A stretch of DNA of 64,000 nt from Paractinoplanes ovalisporus (GCF_016834655.1 NZ_JAENHP010000002.1:558001-622000), one strand, 5' to 3'; shown: positions 1 through 11,626, counted from the first letter of the stretch. The notes: generated from the sequence alone by a model not told the origin. Program-made: numbers and translations.

Positions 1-2630
1 AAGATCTCCCTGGCGCGGTCGCCCGCGGCCCGGAACCAGATGCGCTGCTTGTCCGTACGCGCGGTGCGTGCGTAGTGGTGAGCCAGGACGTCGACGTACT
101 GCGTGAGCCGACCGGCGAACCGTCTTTCGACGAAGAGTCCCGCCTGCTCGTGCAGGGCGGCCCGGGTGTCGTACGCAATGCTCTGGTAGGCCGTCTCCTG
201 GGTGATCGGGTGCTTGAACTCGTACATCGCTTCCGGCCCGGGGCTGATCTGTGGAGTCAGATCGAGCTTGTGCAGCCGCCGGAGGTGTGCTGCGACCTGC
301 CCCGGAGATCCGGCCTTGGGGTAGACGCTCGCGATGCCCGTCGACTGGAACTGCCGGCCGATCACGCTGGCTACCTTGATCGCCGCTTTCTCGTCGTCGG
401 TGAGCTGGTCGATGCGGGCCATCACCAGCCGCTGAAGGCTGTCCGGCAGTTGCAGGCCGGCCAGACCCGTCGGGCTCGCCGGGTCGAACCGGTTGCCATG
501 CAGGTACGCGACCAGTTCCTCGATGTAGAACGCGTTTCCGCGCGTCTGCTCGTCGATCTGCTCGACCACTCTACGAGCGATCTCGGCGTCCTGTCCGTAT
601 TGCTCGCGCAGACGCAACAGGGCCAGGCGCCGGGCGTCTCCGCTGGTCATCTGAGTCAGCGGCACCTCGGATACGTAGTCCGCACCCGACAAGGTCCCGG
701 GCGTCAGTTCGCGAGACGTGGCCAGCAGCAGCACCGAGAGGTCGCTGAGCCGGCCGGCCAGCAGATCGAGCAGGCTCAGCGATGCCGGGTCGATCCAGTG
801 GCAGTCCTCGAGCAGGAGCACCAGGGGCCCGGTGGCCGCGCGCTCCCGCAGGCAGGCGAGGAGGGTGGAGCGCAGCAGCTCATCGCGGCCGGCCTGATCC
901 AGATGGACGGTCAAATCGGTGTCCGGCATCGGCAGGTCGATGACCGCCGCCACCAGAGGAGCACGCTGGCCCGTGCCGTCGTAGCGGGCAACCCGTTCGG
1001 TCAACGCCGCCCGTTGCTCGTCGAGGGGCAGGGAGGGGTCGATCTCGAGTAGTTCGCGCCAGATGGACCGCCACACGAGATAGCTGGAACTGGTGCCGTG
1101 TGAGCGGCAACTGCCGCTGTAGCCGTTGAAGCCCAAGGTTCCGGCCAGGCGGCAGGTCTCCGCGGCCAGGCGGGACTTCCCGATGCCGGCCTCACCGTGC
1201 AGCCAGACCACGCGGCCGCGGCCCGAACTCGCCGCGTGCACCAGCTCTTCGATGTGGGCCATCTCGGCGGCGCGCCCGACGAGGGCTCCCGGAGCGGGGG
1301 AGGGCAGCGGGCTGGTCGGTGCCTCCTCGTGCAGCGAGTGCACGATCCAGGACTGCACCGGTGTCGTCTTGCCTTTGGCGTGGACCTCGATCGGCCCGTC
1401 GGCGACGACCATGTCACCCACGCGGTCGAAGGTCGCCTTGTCGACGAGCAGCTGTCCCGGCGGGGCCGCCTGCATGAGACGGGCCGCGAGATTGACCGCG
1501 TCGCCGACGGCCGCGTACTCGCGGCGGACATCGGAACCCACCTCGCCGCAGAAGACTGGTCCCGTGGTGACCCCACCCCGGTCGGCGCCGCCGGGTAACG
1601 CCAGCAGTTCGAGGCAGCATCGAAGTGCGCGCTCCTCGTCGTCCTCATGACTCAAGGGCGTCCCGAACACCGCGACCAGAACGGTGCCCTTGTCATCGGC
1701 CATGAGGTGGCGCAGATGGCCACCGTACTGGTCGATCACCGCGACTCCGGCGGCCAGATAGCGTTGCAGAGCTTCGACGCTCTCGGGTTCGTCCACCGAC
1801 AGGTCCGGCAGCCGTACGAAGGCGGTGGTGACCTTCCGGTGTTCGTTGACGAACTCGTGGCGTCCGGACCGCAGGCGGGTGCGGATGGCCGGGTGGAGGA
1901 ACGGCTCGAGCAGCCGCTCGAGGTCAGCGGCCCTTGTTCCCGCCGGTGCCCCGGCGTCGCGTCGATGGGTCTCGGCCGGCGCTTGACCGGCCGCACGACG
2001 CAGCGACTCGGCGACGACGATCTCGCCTTGTTCGGCGCGATGGAGCGCGGCGATCGCCTCGTCGAGAGCCGGTCCGGCGATCAGGTGCTGCAGCCGGGTC
2101 GCCGGGTCGCCGAGCAGCATCAGAAGGAGGGGACCGGCGCCCAGGCCCACTCTGATGGTCAGCGAACGAGACCCGTCGGGTGTGGACACCGGAACGACCG
2201 ACGCGGTCGCTTCGCGGATCAGCTCGGCGCAGTGGATCGCCTGCTGGGCCACCGCGGCAGCCGTTGCCGGCGTGTAGTCGAACATGCCGACCAGAGCATC
2301 ACCCGCGAAGTCGACCACGCTGCCTCCGGAGGCGGCGATCGCGTCGGCGGTGACCTCGAACCAGCGGTTGATGATGCGGGTCAGCTGCTCGGTGCCGTAG
2401 CTGCCGGAGCCGGTGAAGCTCTCGGTCAGGGCGGTGAAACCCACCACATCGGCGTAGAGAACGACCGCCTCGGCACGCTCCGTCACTGGCGGAATGCTGA
2501 CACTGTCGGTTGTCAGCAGGAGCCGCAAAACGTGTTCGGGCAGATAGGAACGCCAGGTCGTGGCCAGCTCGCTCACGATCTGTGCGTGGGGGGTAACCGG
2601 TTGCTTATCGGTCACGCCTTGTGTGGCCAC
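1..2630 (-). CDS. Adenylate/guanylate cyclase-domain AAA ATPase regulator (3' end outside window)
   Basis: Large signalling protein; the C-terminus lies beyond base 1. From the N-terminus there is a class III nucleotidyl cyclase domain (motif YADVVGFTALTESF, then VVDFAGDALVGMF), a second cyclase-like domain (keeps GDAVNLAARL but reads VRLPDLS where the first metal Asp should be), then an AAA/MalT-like ATPase with Walker A HGEAGIGKSR and a Walker B-like LVLLLEDCHWID, then the start of a helical repeat region. This architecture is common in actinobacteria, usually with HTH or TPR regions after the ATPase. In domain 1 the usual substrate Lys of the K-x-x-GD stretch is Asp, and domain 2 lacks a metal ligand, so cyclase activity is doubtful. 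The GTG at 2630 was chosen because a TGA lies 10 codons upstream; GTG codons a few residues in are alternatives. Confidence 0.85.
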   Translation of the reverse strand, partial: MATQGVTDKQPVTPHAQIVSELATTWRSYLPEHVLRLLLTTDSVSIPPVTERAEAVVLYADVVGFTALTESFTGSGSYGTEQLTRIINRWFEVTADAIAASGGSVVDFAGDALVGMFDYTPATAAAVAQQAIHCAELIREATASVVPVSTPDGSRSLTIRVGLGAGPLLLMLLGDPATRLQHLIAGPALDEAIAALHRAEQGEIVVAESLRRAAGQAPAETHRRDAGAPAGTRAADLERLLEPFLHPAIRTRLRSGRHEFVNEHRKVTTAFVRLPDLSVDEPESVEALQRYLAAGVAVIDQYGGHLRHLMADDKGTVLVAVFGTPLSHEDDEERALRCCLELLALPGGADRGGVTTGPVFCGEVGSDVRREYAAVGDAVNLAARLMQAAPPGQLLVDKATFDRVGDMVVADGPIEVHAKGKTTPVQSWIVHSLHEEAPTSPLPSPAPGALVGRAAEMAHIEELVHAASSGRGRVVWLHGEAGIGKSRLAAETCRLAGTLGFNGYSGSCRSHGTSSSYLVWRSIWRELLEIDPSLPLDEQRAALTERVARYDGTGQRAPLVAAVIDLPMPDTDLTVHLDQAGRDELLRSTLLACLRERAATGPLVLLLEDCHWIDPASLSLLDLLAGRLSDLSVLLLATSRELTPGTLSGADYVSEVPLTQMTSGDARRLALLRLREQYGQDAEIARRVVEQIDEQTRGNAFYIEELVAYLHGNRFDPASPTGLAGLQLPDSLQRLVMARIDQLTDDEKAAIKVASVIGRQFQSTGIASVYPKAGSPGQVAAHLRRLHKLDLTPQISPGPEAMYEFKHPITQETAYQSIAYDTRAALHEQAGLFVERRFAGRLTQYVDVLAHHYARTARTDKQRIWFRAAGDRAREI

Positions 2631-2698
2631 CCTTCGAATCCTACTGTCGGGGATCAATCATCACTCTCGGCACGTCTGTCGCCAATGGGGAGCAAGTC

Positions 2699-3310
2699 AT
2701 GGGTGTGGGCATCAGCGACGCCGCCTTCGAGCTGGTTGGTGCGTGTGTTCATTCACTGCGGTTCGCCTTCGGCGCTCCGCTCGAATACCCCTACGCTCCT
2801 TTACTGGCGGACGGGAGCGGTCAGCCCCCGGCGATCTTCCGGCGTCTGCAGGCCGTGTCGCCGCCGCCGAGCCGGGACGGTGAGCCGTGGTACACCGGCA
2901 TGACCCTGGCCGGCGAGCCGTTCCTGCCGGACATCGTCACCGGCGCTGACCGCCTCGCCGCGGTCCAGCATGTCGACGGCATTCCGTCCCTCGATGTGGC
3001 TGACCCCGAGACGGTGGTGCTCGACGAGTGGATCACAGTGGACCGGTGCGAGAAGCCTCGTCCGATGGCCTTCCCCGGCCCCGACCGGGGTTCGTTCCTT
3101 CTCTCGATCGGTTACTGGAGCCCGATCCCGGAGGGCGAGAAGAGCGCCGAGAAGATGGTCCGGTACTACGGTGAATATCGGCTGAACTGGGCTCGTGTGC
3201 CGGAGGGGCGTTGGGTGGCGGTGAGCCTGGACGCCTTCTGGCCGCCCGAGCGGGACAGTGGCGACGTGATCATTCCGCTGGGAGAGTGCGACTCCAGCTG
3301 CCCGGTCTGA
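2699..3310 (+). CDS. Hypothetical protein, 203 aa
   Basis: I do not recognise the family. The ATG at 2699 has a good ribosome binding site (GGGGAG, 6 bases upstream); the frame stays open further 5' but has no better start. The product has no signal peptide or membrane segment and is acidic and Pro-rich, with a Cys pair near the C-terminus (ECDSSC). It is divergent from the cyclase/AAA regulator, with 68 bases between the two starts. Codon usage looks native. Function unknown. Confidence 0.75.
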   Translation: MGVGISDAAFELVGACVHSLRFAFGAPLEYPYAPLLADGSGQPPAIFRRLQAVSPPPSRDGEPWYTGMTLAGEPFLPDIVTGADRLAAVQHVDGIPSLDVADPETVVLDEWITVDRCEKPRPMAFPGPDRGSFLLSIGYWSPIPEGEKSAEKMVRYYGEYRLNWARVPEGRWVAVSLDAFWPPERDSGDVIIPLGECDSSCPV

Positions 3311-3354
3311 CGGGCTTCTCTTTTCCCTGTCACATAGTTACAGTCGTCAATGTG

Positions 3355-3368
3355 TGGGAGCGCTCCCA
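3355..3368. promoter_or_regulatory. CebR-type operator palindrome
   Basis: The perfect 14-bp palindrome TGGGAGCGCTCCCA lies 27 bases upstream of the CBM2 gene start. It is identical to the published CebR box, the cellobiose/cellotriose-responsive LacI-family repressor site of Streptomyces cellulase genes (established knowledge). It implies control by cello-oligosaccharides. No cebR gene is in the window. Confidence 0.8.
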
Positions 3369-3395
3369 TAGGTGATGACTGTCGGAGGTGTGGCC

Positions 3396-4577
3396 GTGCG
3401 GCGTCTGGTCGGGTTGATGGCAGTGGCCGTTGTCGCGGTGGGCGGCATCGTGTTCGCGCAGGGGGCGTCGGCCGCTGCCGTGTGCACCGTGGGGTGGACG
3501 GCCAACCAGTGGTCGAACGGGTTCACCGCCGAAGTGAAGGTCACCAACGGGGGAGCGCCGGTCACCTCGTGGACGTTGGGGTGGAGCTTTGCCGGGGATC
3601 AGCGCGTGACCAACGGCTGGAACGCCACCGTCACCCAGACCGGCCGCTCGGTGACCGCGGCCAGCGTCGGGTGGAACGGGTCGCTGGGCACCGGGGGCTC
3701 CGCGCAGTTCGGGTTCCAGGCGACCTACTCGGGGACCAACGCTGCACCCACGGAGTTCACCTTCAACGGTGTCGCGTGCGGTGGATCTTCCACGCCTTCG
3801 CCCTCGACGCCTTCGCCTACGACACCTACTCCCTCCCCGACCACGCCCTCGCCCACTACACCCACGCCTTCGCCGACCAGCCCGGCGCCGGGATGTGTGC
3901 CCACCGCGATCTGTGACGGGTTCGAGAACCAGGCCGGGACGGCTCCCAGCGGCAACTGGTCAGTGTCCACGCCGGACTGCTCGGGTGCGGGGGTCGCGGC
4001 CATCGACCGGGGCGTCGCCCACACGGGGGCGGTCTCGCTGCGGATCGACGGGGCGGCCGGCTACTGCAACCACGTCTTCGCGGGCAACTCCCAGATTCTC
4101 GGGACGGCGGGGCCGGTCTGGTACGTCCGCTACTGGGTTCGCCACACCACCGCGCTTCCGGCCTCGCATGTCACCGCCGTCGCCATGCGGGACTCGGCTG
4201 ACGGCAACCGGGACCTGCGGTTCGGTGGGCAGAACGGGGCCCTGCAGTTCAACCGGGCCTCGGACGACGCGACCCTGCCGGAACAGAGCCCGGCCGGTGT
4301 CGCGCTTTCCACCCCGCTTCCGGTCGGCTCCTGGAACTGCGTCGAGTTCAAGGTGGATGGCCGCGACGGCAGCATCGAGACCTGGCTCAACGGGACGTCC
4401 GTGCCGGGGCTGCTGAACGACGGCGTCCCCACCCACGACATCGACGGGCAGTGGCTCAACCGCACCTGGCGGCCGGCCCTCACCGACCTGCGACTGGGCT
4501 GGGAGAGCTACGGGGAAGGCGCCGACACCCTCTGGTACGACGACGTGCAGGTCAGCTCGCAACGTAACGGCTGCTGA
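3396..4577 (+). CDS. Secreted CBM2 protein with Cip1-like C-terminal domain
   Basis: 393-aa secreted protein. The signal peptide (VRRLVGLMAVAVVAVGG, cleavage near ASA-A) is followed by a family 2 carbohydrate-binding module (about residues 29-130; conserved Trp positions in VGWTANQWSNGF and TLGWSFAGDQ), a Pro/Thr/Ser linker (about 135-168), and a C-terminal domain of about 215 residues with RDLRFGGQNGALQFNR and DLRLGWESYGEG. I associate this last domain with Cip1-like proteins (glucuronan-lyase-type fold) found beside cellulases; that part is recall, not a search. GTG 3396 was chosen because GGAGG (3384-3388) is 7 bases away and it yields a clean signal peptide; ATG 3375 and GTG 3372 are alternatives. 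The CebR-type box upstream supports a role in cellulose degradation. Confidence 0.85.
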   Translation: MRRLVGLMAVAVVAVGGIVFAQGASAAAVCTVGWTANQWSNGFTAEVKVTNGGAPVTSWTLGWSFAGDQRVTNGWNATVTQTGRSVTAASVGWNGSLGTGGSAQFGFQATYSGTNAAPTEFTFNGVACGGSSTPSPSTPSPTTPTPSPTTPSPTTPTPSPTSPAPGCVPTAICDGFENQAGTAPSGNWSVSTPDCSGAGVAAIDRGVAHTGAVSLRIDGAAGYCNHVFAGNSQILGTAGPVWYVRYWVRHTTALPASHVTAVAMRDSADGNRDLRFGGQNGALQFNRASDDATLPEQSPAGVALSTPLPVGSWNCVEFKVDGRDGSIETWLNGTSVPGLLNDGVPTHDIDGQWLNRTWRPALTDLRLGWESYGEGADTLWYDDVQVSSQRNGC

Positions 4578-4697
4578 CCCGAACCGGGGCGGGCGGTGTC
4601 GCTAGCAAGATCGGCGTGACTTCGCGGGACCCCCTGTGGACAACGCCGAATTGTGGATAGGGCGCACAGTGGTGCCGGCGGTGGCAGAGTTCGGGGC

Positions 4698-5345
4698 GTG
4701 AAAGCGCTCATCGTCCGGGGCGGCTGGGAAGGCCACCAGCCCGTCGCCTGCACCGAACTGTTCCGTCGGTTCCTGGAGGGTCATGGCTTCGAACTGCGGG
4801 TGGCGGACACCCTCGACGTCTACGCCGACCGTGCGGAAATGGACTCGGCCGGCCTGATCGTGCAGTGCTGGACCCGTGGCGGCTTCACCGACGAGCAGGA
4901 GGCCGGGCTGGTCGAGCGGGTCGCGGCGGGGGCCGGGTTCGCGGGGTGGCACGGCGGCGTGCTCGCGGTGGGCTATGAGAATGCCCGCTACCAGCACATG
5001 GTCGGCGGGCGGTTCCTGTTCCACCCGGGCGGCTTCGTCGACCACAGCGTCGACATCACCGGGACCGACCCGATCACCGAAGGGCTGGGCGGGTTCGATG
5101 TGCACACCGAGCAGTACTACCTGCACGTCGACCCGACGCTCGACGTGCTGGCGACCACCAGGTTCCACGGCACCGACGACGCTCCCGAGACCGCGGGCGC
5201 CGTCATGCCCGTCACGTGGAAGCGGTCCTTCCAGGCGGGCCGCGTCTTCGTGACCACGCTCGGCCACGGTCCGTCCGACCTGACCGTGCCCGCCACCCGC
5301 ACCATGATCGAGAGGGGGTTGCTCTGGGCCGCGGCCGGGGTCTGA
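4698..5345 (+). CDS. ThuA-like domain protein
   Basis: 215-aa protein of the ThuA/trehalose-utilization family, a class I glutamine-amidotransferase-like fold that usually acts on sugars or as a stand-alone domain of unknown chemistry. Supporting motifs are VKALIVRGGWEGH at the N-terminus, GGFTDEQEAGL, FAGWHGGVLA and GGRFLFHPGG in the middle, and HTEQYYLHVDP and VFVTTLGHGP near the end. Length fits single-domain ThuA proteins. GTG 4698 matches the family N-terminus; the ribosome binding site is weak. It follows the CBM2 gene by 120 bases on the same strand, so a link to polysaccharide use is possible but not shown. Confidence 0.85.
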   Translation: MKALIVRGGWEGHQPVACTELFRRFLEGHGFELRVADTLDVYADRAEMDSAGLIVQCWTRGGFTDEQEAGLVERVAAGAGFAGWHGGVLAVGYENARYQHMVGGRFLFHPGGFVDHSVDITGTDPITEGLGGFDVHTEQYYLHVDPTLDVLATTRFHGTDDAPETAGAVMPVTWKRSFQAGRVFVTTLGHGPSDLTVPATRTMIERGLLWAAAGV

Positions 5346-5348
5346 CGT

Positions 5349-5495
5349 GCGGTGCCGGTCATGCGCGCCGTGAGCGGGTGGGGGCCGCTGCCGTGGCGGT
5401 GCCGGTTATCCGCGCCGTGAGCGGGTGGGGGCTGCTGTGGGGCCGCTGACGTGGCGGTGCCGGGCGTCCGTGCCGTGAGCGGGGGCGGCGACGCG
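5349..5495. repeat. Intergenic imperfect tandem repeat, three copies
   Basis: Three imperfect copies start at 5349, 5396 and 5454, each beginning GCGGTGCCGG and containing GCCGTGAGCGGG. They lie directly after the thuA-like stop codon. No gene or terminator is evident in the stretch. Confidence 0.75.
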
Positions 5496-5572
5496 TTGCG
5501 GCTAAGGCCTGACCTTTCCGCGCCGAACAGGGTTCCATGCTGTTTCCCGTACGCGTTGAGGAAAGCCCTGCT

Positions 5573-6610
5573 ATGCGCCGGCGCCGCCGAGTGGCTGAGG
5601 CCGTCCGGTTGTTGTCGCAGTTCGCCCCGGTGCTCGTGATCGTCGTGCTCGCGGCTGTCGCCACGGCTGGTGTCACCTGGAACCCGGGCGTCGAACGGCA
5701 CATCGGTCCCGTGGTGGCCTACCTCGTCGTGGCCGCGCTGGCCTGTGTGCTGGTCAACGTCATGGCTGTCGTCAACCGCGACCCGGGCCGGCTGCGCTCG
5801 CTGGAACGGTTGCAGACCGCGGCCGGCATCCTCATCACCGGCGTCGTGCTCGCCTCGATCGACCAGATCGGCCACATCACGGTCTGGCCGGGCGCGGTGT
5901 TCGTGCTGCTCACCGCGTCGACCCGCCGGCACCGCCGGGGCGCGCTGGTCGCCTGGGCGGCGATCGTCCCGGCCCTGGTCACCGGGTTCGCCCTGCGTGA
6001 CGCGGCGCTCGAGGCGATCGCGCCCGCGGTGCTGCTGCTGGTCTTCGCCGTGGCCAGCTCGGACCAGGCCTGGCGGCTGGCCCGCACCCGGTCGCGGCTC
6101 GACACGGCCGAGGCCGAGCTGCACCGGCTCGCCGACACCGACCCGCTGACCGGGCTGTTCAACCGGGCCACCCTGCAGCGCCGGCTGTCCCCGACGCTCA
6201 CCGAGACCGCGGTCATCGCCCTCGACCTCGACGGCTTCCGCGACATCACCGACGCGTTCGGGCATGACGCGGGTGACACCCTCCTGCGTACGGTGGCCGA
6301 CCGTCTGCGCACCGCAGTCGGCGACGACGCCCTGGCCGCCCGCCTGGCCGGCGACGAGTTCGTCATCGTGCTGCCCGAGACCAGCCTGGCCGCCTCCCAG
6401 GCCACGGCCGCCCGCCTGGGCCGCATCGCCGACGAACCGGTGGTGATCGACGGCGCCCGCGCCCCGTTCGGCATCAGCCTCGGACTGGCGTACGGCTCCC
6501 TGGCCGGTCCCGCCACCTTCGAGGACCTGCTGCGCATCGCCGAGGGCCGGGCCCGCGAGGGCACTCCGCGCCGCCCCCGCGCAGACTCGCTGCTCCTGCC
6601 CCACGCGTAG
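5573..6610 (+). CDS. Membrane-anchored GGDEF (diguanylate cyclase-like) protein
   Basis: 345-aa protein. The N-terminal half has about five hydrophobic segments (residues about 15-150), followed by a short coiled linker and a GGDEF domain beginning DPLTGLFNRATL. The metal-binding stretch ALDLDGF and GHDAGDTLL are present; the signature loop reads AGDEF rather than GGDEF, which is tolerated in some active enzymes, and the usual Asn of the ND pair is Thr (DITDAFGH). No RxxD product-inhibition site is seen. Likely role: c-di-GMP synthesis or a degenerate sensor at the membrane. ATG 5573 has GAGGAAAG 7 bases upstream; an ATG at 5537 has none. Confidence 0.88.
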   Translation: MRRRRRVAEAVRLLSQFAPVLVIVVLAAVATAGVTWNPGVERHIGPVVAYLVVAALACVLVNVMAVVNRDPGRLRSLERLQTAAGILITGVVLASIDQIGHITVWPGAVFVLLTASTRRHRRGALVAWAAIVPALVTGFALRDAALEAIAPAVLLLVFAVASSDQAWRLARTRSRLDTAEAELHRLADTDPLTGLFNRATLQRRLSPTLTETAVIALDLDGFRDITDAFGHDAGDTLLRTVADRLRTAVGDDALAARLAGDEFVIVLPETSLAASQATAARLGRIADEPVVIDGARAPFGISLGLAYGSLAGPATFEDLLRIAEGRAREGTPRRPRADSLLLPHA

Positions 6611-6616
6611 GGAGCC

Positions 6617-6760
6617 GCGGGTCGTGGGTGGCGTGCGCCGAGGGGTGCGGGAGGCGCCGGTTCGCGGGTCGTGGGTGGCGTGCGCCGAGGGTGTGAGAGG
6701 CGCCGGATCGCGAGTGGCGGGCGTCGAGTCGCGGGTCGCGGGTTGTGGGTGGCGGGCGGC
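6617..6760. repeat. Intergenic imperfect tandem repeat
   Basis: The block GCGGGTCGTGGGTGGCGTGC begins at 6617 and recurs at 6664 (period 47). Shorter degenerate copies (GCGGGTCGCGGGTTGTGGGT) continue to about 6760. It fills the gap between the convergent GGDEF and MATE genes; no hairpin with a T-run was found. Confidence 0.7.
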
Positions 6761-6822
6761 GGCTCGCAGGCGGCGAGTGCGCGGTTGCCGTGTCTTGTCG
6801 TGTGTCGCTGCTGTATTGAGAG

Positions 6823-8154
6823 CTAACTGGCGCTCGGCGCGGCCCGGCTGACCCGGCGCAGGACCAGCAGGGCGGCCGCCGCGGAGATGGCCTCGCCGAG
6901 AGCGATCGCGCACCACACCGCGGTGGTTCCGGCGTGGCCCAGGACCAGCACAAGAGGGGCCTTCACGGCGACCAGGGTGCCGATGGAGAGCAGGTAGGAC
7001 GGTCCGGCGCGGCCCAGGGACTGGCAGTAGGCCGATACCAGCGGGGTGACACCGGCTACGGCCACGCCCAGGGCGATGATCCGCAGGGCGGGGACGGCGG
7101 GACCGGGATCGTCGAGGAAGATCCGGGTCAGCGGGGCGGCCAGCACCACCACCGCGGCGGCGACCGTCGTGCCGTAGAGCAGGGTGGCGCGCAGGGCCAG
7201 CACCCGGGCGCGGCGCACCCGGTCGGGGCGGCCCAGGCCGGTGTTGAAGCCGACGATCGGTTGCAGGCCCTGGCTGATGCCCAGCTGCGGCATCGAGACG
7301 AAGGTCTGGATGCGGGCGCAGACCGCGTACGCGGTGAGGGCCGCCGCACCACCGGTCGCGGCGAGCGTGTTGTTGACCAGTACCACCAGAAGGGTGGCGC
7401 CGAAGCCGGCCAGGAACGACGGGGTGCCGATGGCGGTCAGGGCCCGTACGGTGGGAAGGTGTGGCCGCAGGTCGGCCCGGCCGATGCGGTAGGGGCGCCG
7501 GCGCTGGACGAAGAAGAACCACAGGCTCATCGCTGCCGAGACCGCGCACCCGCCGATCGTGCCCAGGGCGGCGCCGCGCACCCCGAGGCCGAAACCGGAG
7601 ATCAGCAGGGGGTCGAGGGTGATCTGCACGAGCACGGGCACCACCCAGAGCGCCGTCGAGAAGCGCATGCGGCCCTCCGCCCGTACGAGGGCCGAGAAAC
7701 CGGTCGAAACCAGCGCGCCGGCCAGGAGCACGGCCGCGTAGTCGCGCGCGTCGTCCCGGGTCGGGCCCTCGGCGCCGAGCGCGGTCAGCAGGGGCTCCAG
7801 CGCGAGCAGACCGCCGACGGTGATCACGAGCGCGGCCAGCCAGAACACGGCGAACGCGTTGCCCGCCGCCCGCGCCGCCCCGGCCGGATCGCCCGCGCCC
7901 AGGCGGCGTGACACCAGTGACGCGCCGCCGGCGCCGACCGTGGTCGTGACGGCGGCCAGCACGAGCAGGATCGGCGCGGCCAGGTTGACCGCCGCCATCG
8001 CCTCGGGGCCGACCCCGCGGGCCACGAACCAGGCGTTGGTCAGCGCGTAGATGCCGTAGACGCCGACCGACAGCGTGGTCTGCGAACAGGTATGCCAGAG
8101 CAGACGCCCGACCGGCCGCGTGCCGAGGGCGGCGGAGGGGTCGGGCGCGCTCAA
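6823..8154 (-). CDS. MATE family multidrug/Na+ antiporter
   Basis: 443-aa polytopic membrane protein with about 12 hydrophobic helices arranged as two similar halves, the usual MATE (NorM/DinF) layout and length. Typical stretches are GVYGIYALTNAWFVARGVG, NLAAPILL and QGLQPIVGFNTG. It should export cationic drugs or metabolites in exchange for Na+ or H+. Its ATG overlaps the stop of the upstream APH-fold gene by 4 bases, so it is the third gene of the UvrA-like/APH/MATE operon. That context suggests a resistance or self-protection role. Confidence 0.92.
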   Translation of the reverse strand: MSAPDPSAALGTRPVGRLLWHTCSQTTLSVGVYGIYALTNAWFVARGVGPEAMAAVNLAAPILLVLAAVTTTVGAGGASLVSRRLGAGDPAGAARAAGNAFAVFWLAALVITVGGLLALEPLLTALGAEGPTRDDARDYAAVLLAGALVSTGFSALVRAEGRMRFSTALWVVPVLVQITLDPLLISGFGLGVRGAALGTIGGCAVSAAMSLWFFFVQRRRPYRIGRADLRPHLPTVRALTAIGTPSFLAGFGATLLVVLVNNTLAATGGAAALTAYAVCARIQTFVSMPQLGISQGLQPIVGFNTGLGRPDRVRRARVLALRATLLYGTTVAAAVVVLAAPLTRIFLDDPGPAVPALRIIALGVAVAGVTPLVSAYCQSLGRAGPSYLLSIGTLVAVKAPLVLVLGHAGTTAVWCAIALGEAISAAAALLVLRRVSRAAPSAS

Positions 8155-9149
8155 GAGGCGGGAGCGGACCCGAACTGGGCCAGCGTCTCGGTGAGGCGCT
8201 CACGGGCCCAGGCGTACTGGCGGGTGTCGGTGTGCCCCCGGTAGACGGTTTCGATCACCATGACGAGCGTGAGGTGGAGGTTGTAGAGGCGCCGCCGCCG
8301 GCGTTCGTTCGACGTGAAGCTGGTGGAGCCGCGCCGGCCGTAGCCGCGCACGAACGCCGTCGGGTCGCCGAACGAGCGGAGCTGGGTGGCGACGAACCCG
8401 GCTTCGATCAGCGGGTCGCCGAAGAACGCGCGCTCGTGGTCGATGACGCAGACGATGCGGCCGTCGCGCACCAGGACGTTGCTGTCCCACAGGTCCCACT
8501 CGACAAAACGCGGCTCGGTCACCGCGGTCAGGCATCCGGCGTTGGCGGCGACCACATCCCGTACGGCGTCGTAGTCATGCCCCAGATCGACCTCGCGCCG
8601 CTCGCCGTCACCCAGCACGGCCTCGACCATGCCCAGGAACTGCTCCCGCCAGGTGGCGACGCCGGGACCGCCGAGCGGCCCGAACGCCTCGCCCCGGATG
8701 GAGTTGAGCTCCCGGGTCGCCGCGCCCAGGGCCGCGTCGTAGCCGTCCTGCTCGTGCGCCGACAACGTCGGCCGGATGATGCCGTAGTTGTCGGCGTCGA
8801 CGAACGGCATGACGAACCAGTCGGCGTCGATCAGCTCGTGGCTGGTGTCGGCGAACTCGACCGCCGGCACCGGCACGCTCGTGCGGGAGCGGACCAGTTC
8901 GAGCGCGGCCAGCTCGGTCGCCATCGCCCCGCGCTCGTAGGTCATCACCTCGACCCCGGGCGGCGGGGCGATCTTGAGGACGATCTGGTGGCCGTCGCGC
9001 AGGCGGATGCGGTAGGCCACGTTGAACCAGCCGTGCCCGAGCTCGTGCACCCAGCCGTCGCCGTCGGGGACCCGCGCCTCGCCGAAGGCCCGGCCGACGA
9101 GCGCCCGCAGCGTCCCGATCGGCTGACGGTTCTTGGTGAGGCTCTCCAT
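8151..9149 (-). CDS. Aminoglycoside phosphotransferase-fold protein
   Basis: 332-aa APH/choline-kinase-like protein. The nucleotide-binding lobe is at the N-terminus (QIVLKIAPP supplies the Lys). The catalytic loop reads [11 protein letters not shown], so the usual His of HxDxxxxN is Glu while Asp and Asn are kept; the metal Asp follows in [13 protein letters not shown]. The fold phosphorylates antibiotics or small metabolites; the substrate cannot be told from sequence. The ATG at 9149 lies 6 bases after the UvrA-like stop, and the 3' end overlaps the MATE gene by 4 bases. Confidence 0.88.
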   Translation of the reverse strand: MESLTKNRQPIGTLRALVGRAFGEARVPDGDGWVHELGHGWFNVAYRIRLRDGHQIVLKIAPPPGVEVMTYERGAMATELAALELVRSRTSVPVPAVEFADTSHELIDADWFVMPFVDADNYGIIRPTLSAHEQDGYDAALGAATRELNSIRGEAFGPLGGPGVATWREQFLGMVEAVLGDGERREVDLGHDYDAVRDVVAANAGCLTAVTEPRFVEWDLWDSNVLVRDGRIVCVIDHERAFFGDPLIEAGFVATQLRSFGDPTAFVRGYGRRGSTSFTSNERRRRRLYNLHLTLVMVIETVYRGHTDTRQYAWARERLTETLAQFGSAPAS

Positions 9150-9155
9150 GGTGGA

Positions 9156-11507
<2,352 letters not shown>

Positions 11508-11626
11508 TCCCGTCTCCCTCGTTCGGCGGCTTCCCCCGGGAATGCTGGCACGCCCGCACGCGCCGTGCTTCTCGATTCCTGACCAGGGGATGAGCAAGTC
11601 TGCCAGCTCGAGCCGATCTCCGGGGG

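Noticed and set aside
5117..8203. A 1028-codon minus-strand open frame across the thuA-like, GGDEF and MATE genes
   Set aside because: It runs antisense or out of frame to three well-supported genes, is extremely Arg/Pro-rich and matches no family; typical of high-GC shadow frames.
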